NCBI GenBank assembly: GCA_001464735.1
Contig: LNDU01000034.1
Span: 107,213 to 171,212, forward strand
Length of the DNA: 64,000 nt
Direction of reading: 5' to 3'
Source: Nitrospira sp. Ga0074138
GTDB taxonomy: Bacteria; Nitrospirota; Nitrospiria; Nitrospirales; Nitrospiraceae
Position numbers and translations under genes: made by a program. Under the pieces are notes generated by a model. That model had not been told where the DNA came from and did not search any database. It was given only the letters and a program-made list of their open reading frames with translations. Every line of letters starts with the position of its first letter. Positions within the stretch are counted from its first letter, which is position 1. This document shows, in pieces, positions 63,908 through 64,000 of this stretch.

Positions 63908-64000
63908 GGCAAGGCCTTCATCTCGCCCGAGATCATGATCGGTCAACGTCCGGCGGAGGCCGCCGATCGTGCCATGCCGGGCCACTGGGAAGGGGACCTC
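63908..64000 (+). mobile_element. IS30-family transposase fragment at the right edge
   Basis: Reads GKAFISPEIMIGQRPAEA then ADRAMPGHWEGDL to the window end, in frame. This is the start of the IS30 catalytic DDE core (ISERPAEVxDRAVPGHWEGDLI is typical). The N-terminal helix-turn-helix is absent and no inverted repeat can be seen in the window, so it is a partial copy or a rearrangement junction. Confidence 0.7.

Noticed and set aside
1..64000. CRISPR arrays, tRNA or rRNA genes, prophage structural genes
   Set aside because: None were recognised: no regularly spaced repeats of CRISPR type, no cloverleaf or rRNA-like sequence, and no phage structural proteins.

Overview
This 64 kb window is a bacterial chromosome segment. 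It probably comes from the Nitrospirota, most likely Nitrospira or a close relative. That is an inference from the overall gene complement: a 14-subunit NADH dehydrogenase, a DHH-CBS-CCA-adding fusion protein, FadL-type remnants, c-di-GMP signalling, and short tandem and palindromic intergenic repeats. No rRNA or tRNA gene was seen to fix the taxonomy.

Layout. (1) Positions 1-6257, minus strand: a type I restriction-modification operon. In transcription order it holds hsdM (frameshifted), a DUF4258 / YgiT-zinc-finger pair (the first member frameshifted), a nucleotidyltransferase-HsdS fusion, an OLD-family ATPase/Toprim nuclease, and hsdR, which runs off the left edge. Almost every junction overlaps. 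(2) Positions 6.5-18.7 kb: mixed housekeeping and small genes: prfC, hemerythrin, an L7/L12-CTD-like membrane protein, a YD-repeat-like exported protein, a sigma-54 activator without receiver, a decayed REP-associated transposase, PilZ, ppa, rhodanese, ABM monooxygenase, an aldose epimerase-like protein, a duplicated HicB-like protein and an epoxide-hydrolase-like protein. (3) Positions 18.9-27.9 kb, plus strand: a signalling cassette. It has a small membrane protein, two paralogous two-TM/HAMP-like proteins, an odd pseudopilin, a hybrid histidine kinase, an Hpt protein and a REC-PAS-GGDEF(degenerate)-EAL regulator. (4) Positions 28-40 kb: two beta-propeller lipoproteins, an epimerase, a CPBP protease, an aminotransferase/amidohydrolase pair, a Tll0287-like haem protein and a MalT/BTAD-type giant regulator. 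(5) Positions 40.1-43.4 kb: a decayed zone with a truncated FadL porin, an MFS remnant, and a small DUF4258-like/DUF2283 pair enclosed by a 190-bp direct repeat. (6) Positions 44.8-59.9 kb, minus strand: the complete nuoA-N operon with fused nuoCD. (7) Positions 60.2-64 kb: the DHH-CBS-CCA fusion, small exported or low-complexity proteins, and an IS30-type transposase fragment at the right edge.

How the genes work together. The left operon is a composite defence locus: a classical restriction-modification system carries a possible toxin-antitoxin pair and an OLD nuclease inside the same transcript. The 18.9-27.9 kb cassette looks like an envelope sensor feeding a phosphorelay that ends in a c-di-GMP phosphodiesterase. 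The nuo operon encodes the proton-pumping entry point (or reverse-electron-transport exit point) of the respiratory chain.

Caution. At least five genes are broken by single-base shifts, several of them in or beside short homopolymers, while the protein sequence stays coherent on both sides. This is the pattern expected of residual long-read assembly indels, but true decay cannot be excluded. Lesions that are not simple indels (an in-frame TGA in the histidine kinase, truncated FadL, the MFS remnant, the transposase remnant) look like real decay.
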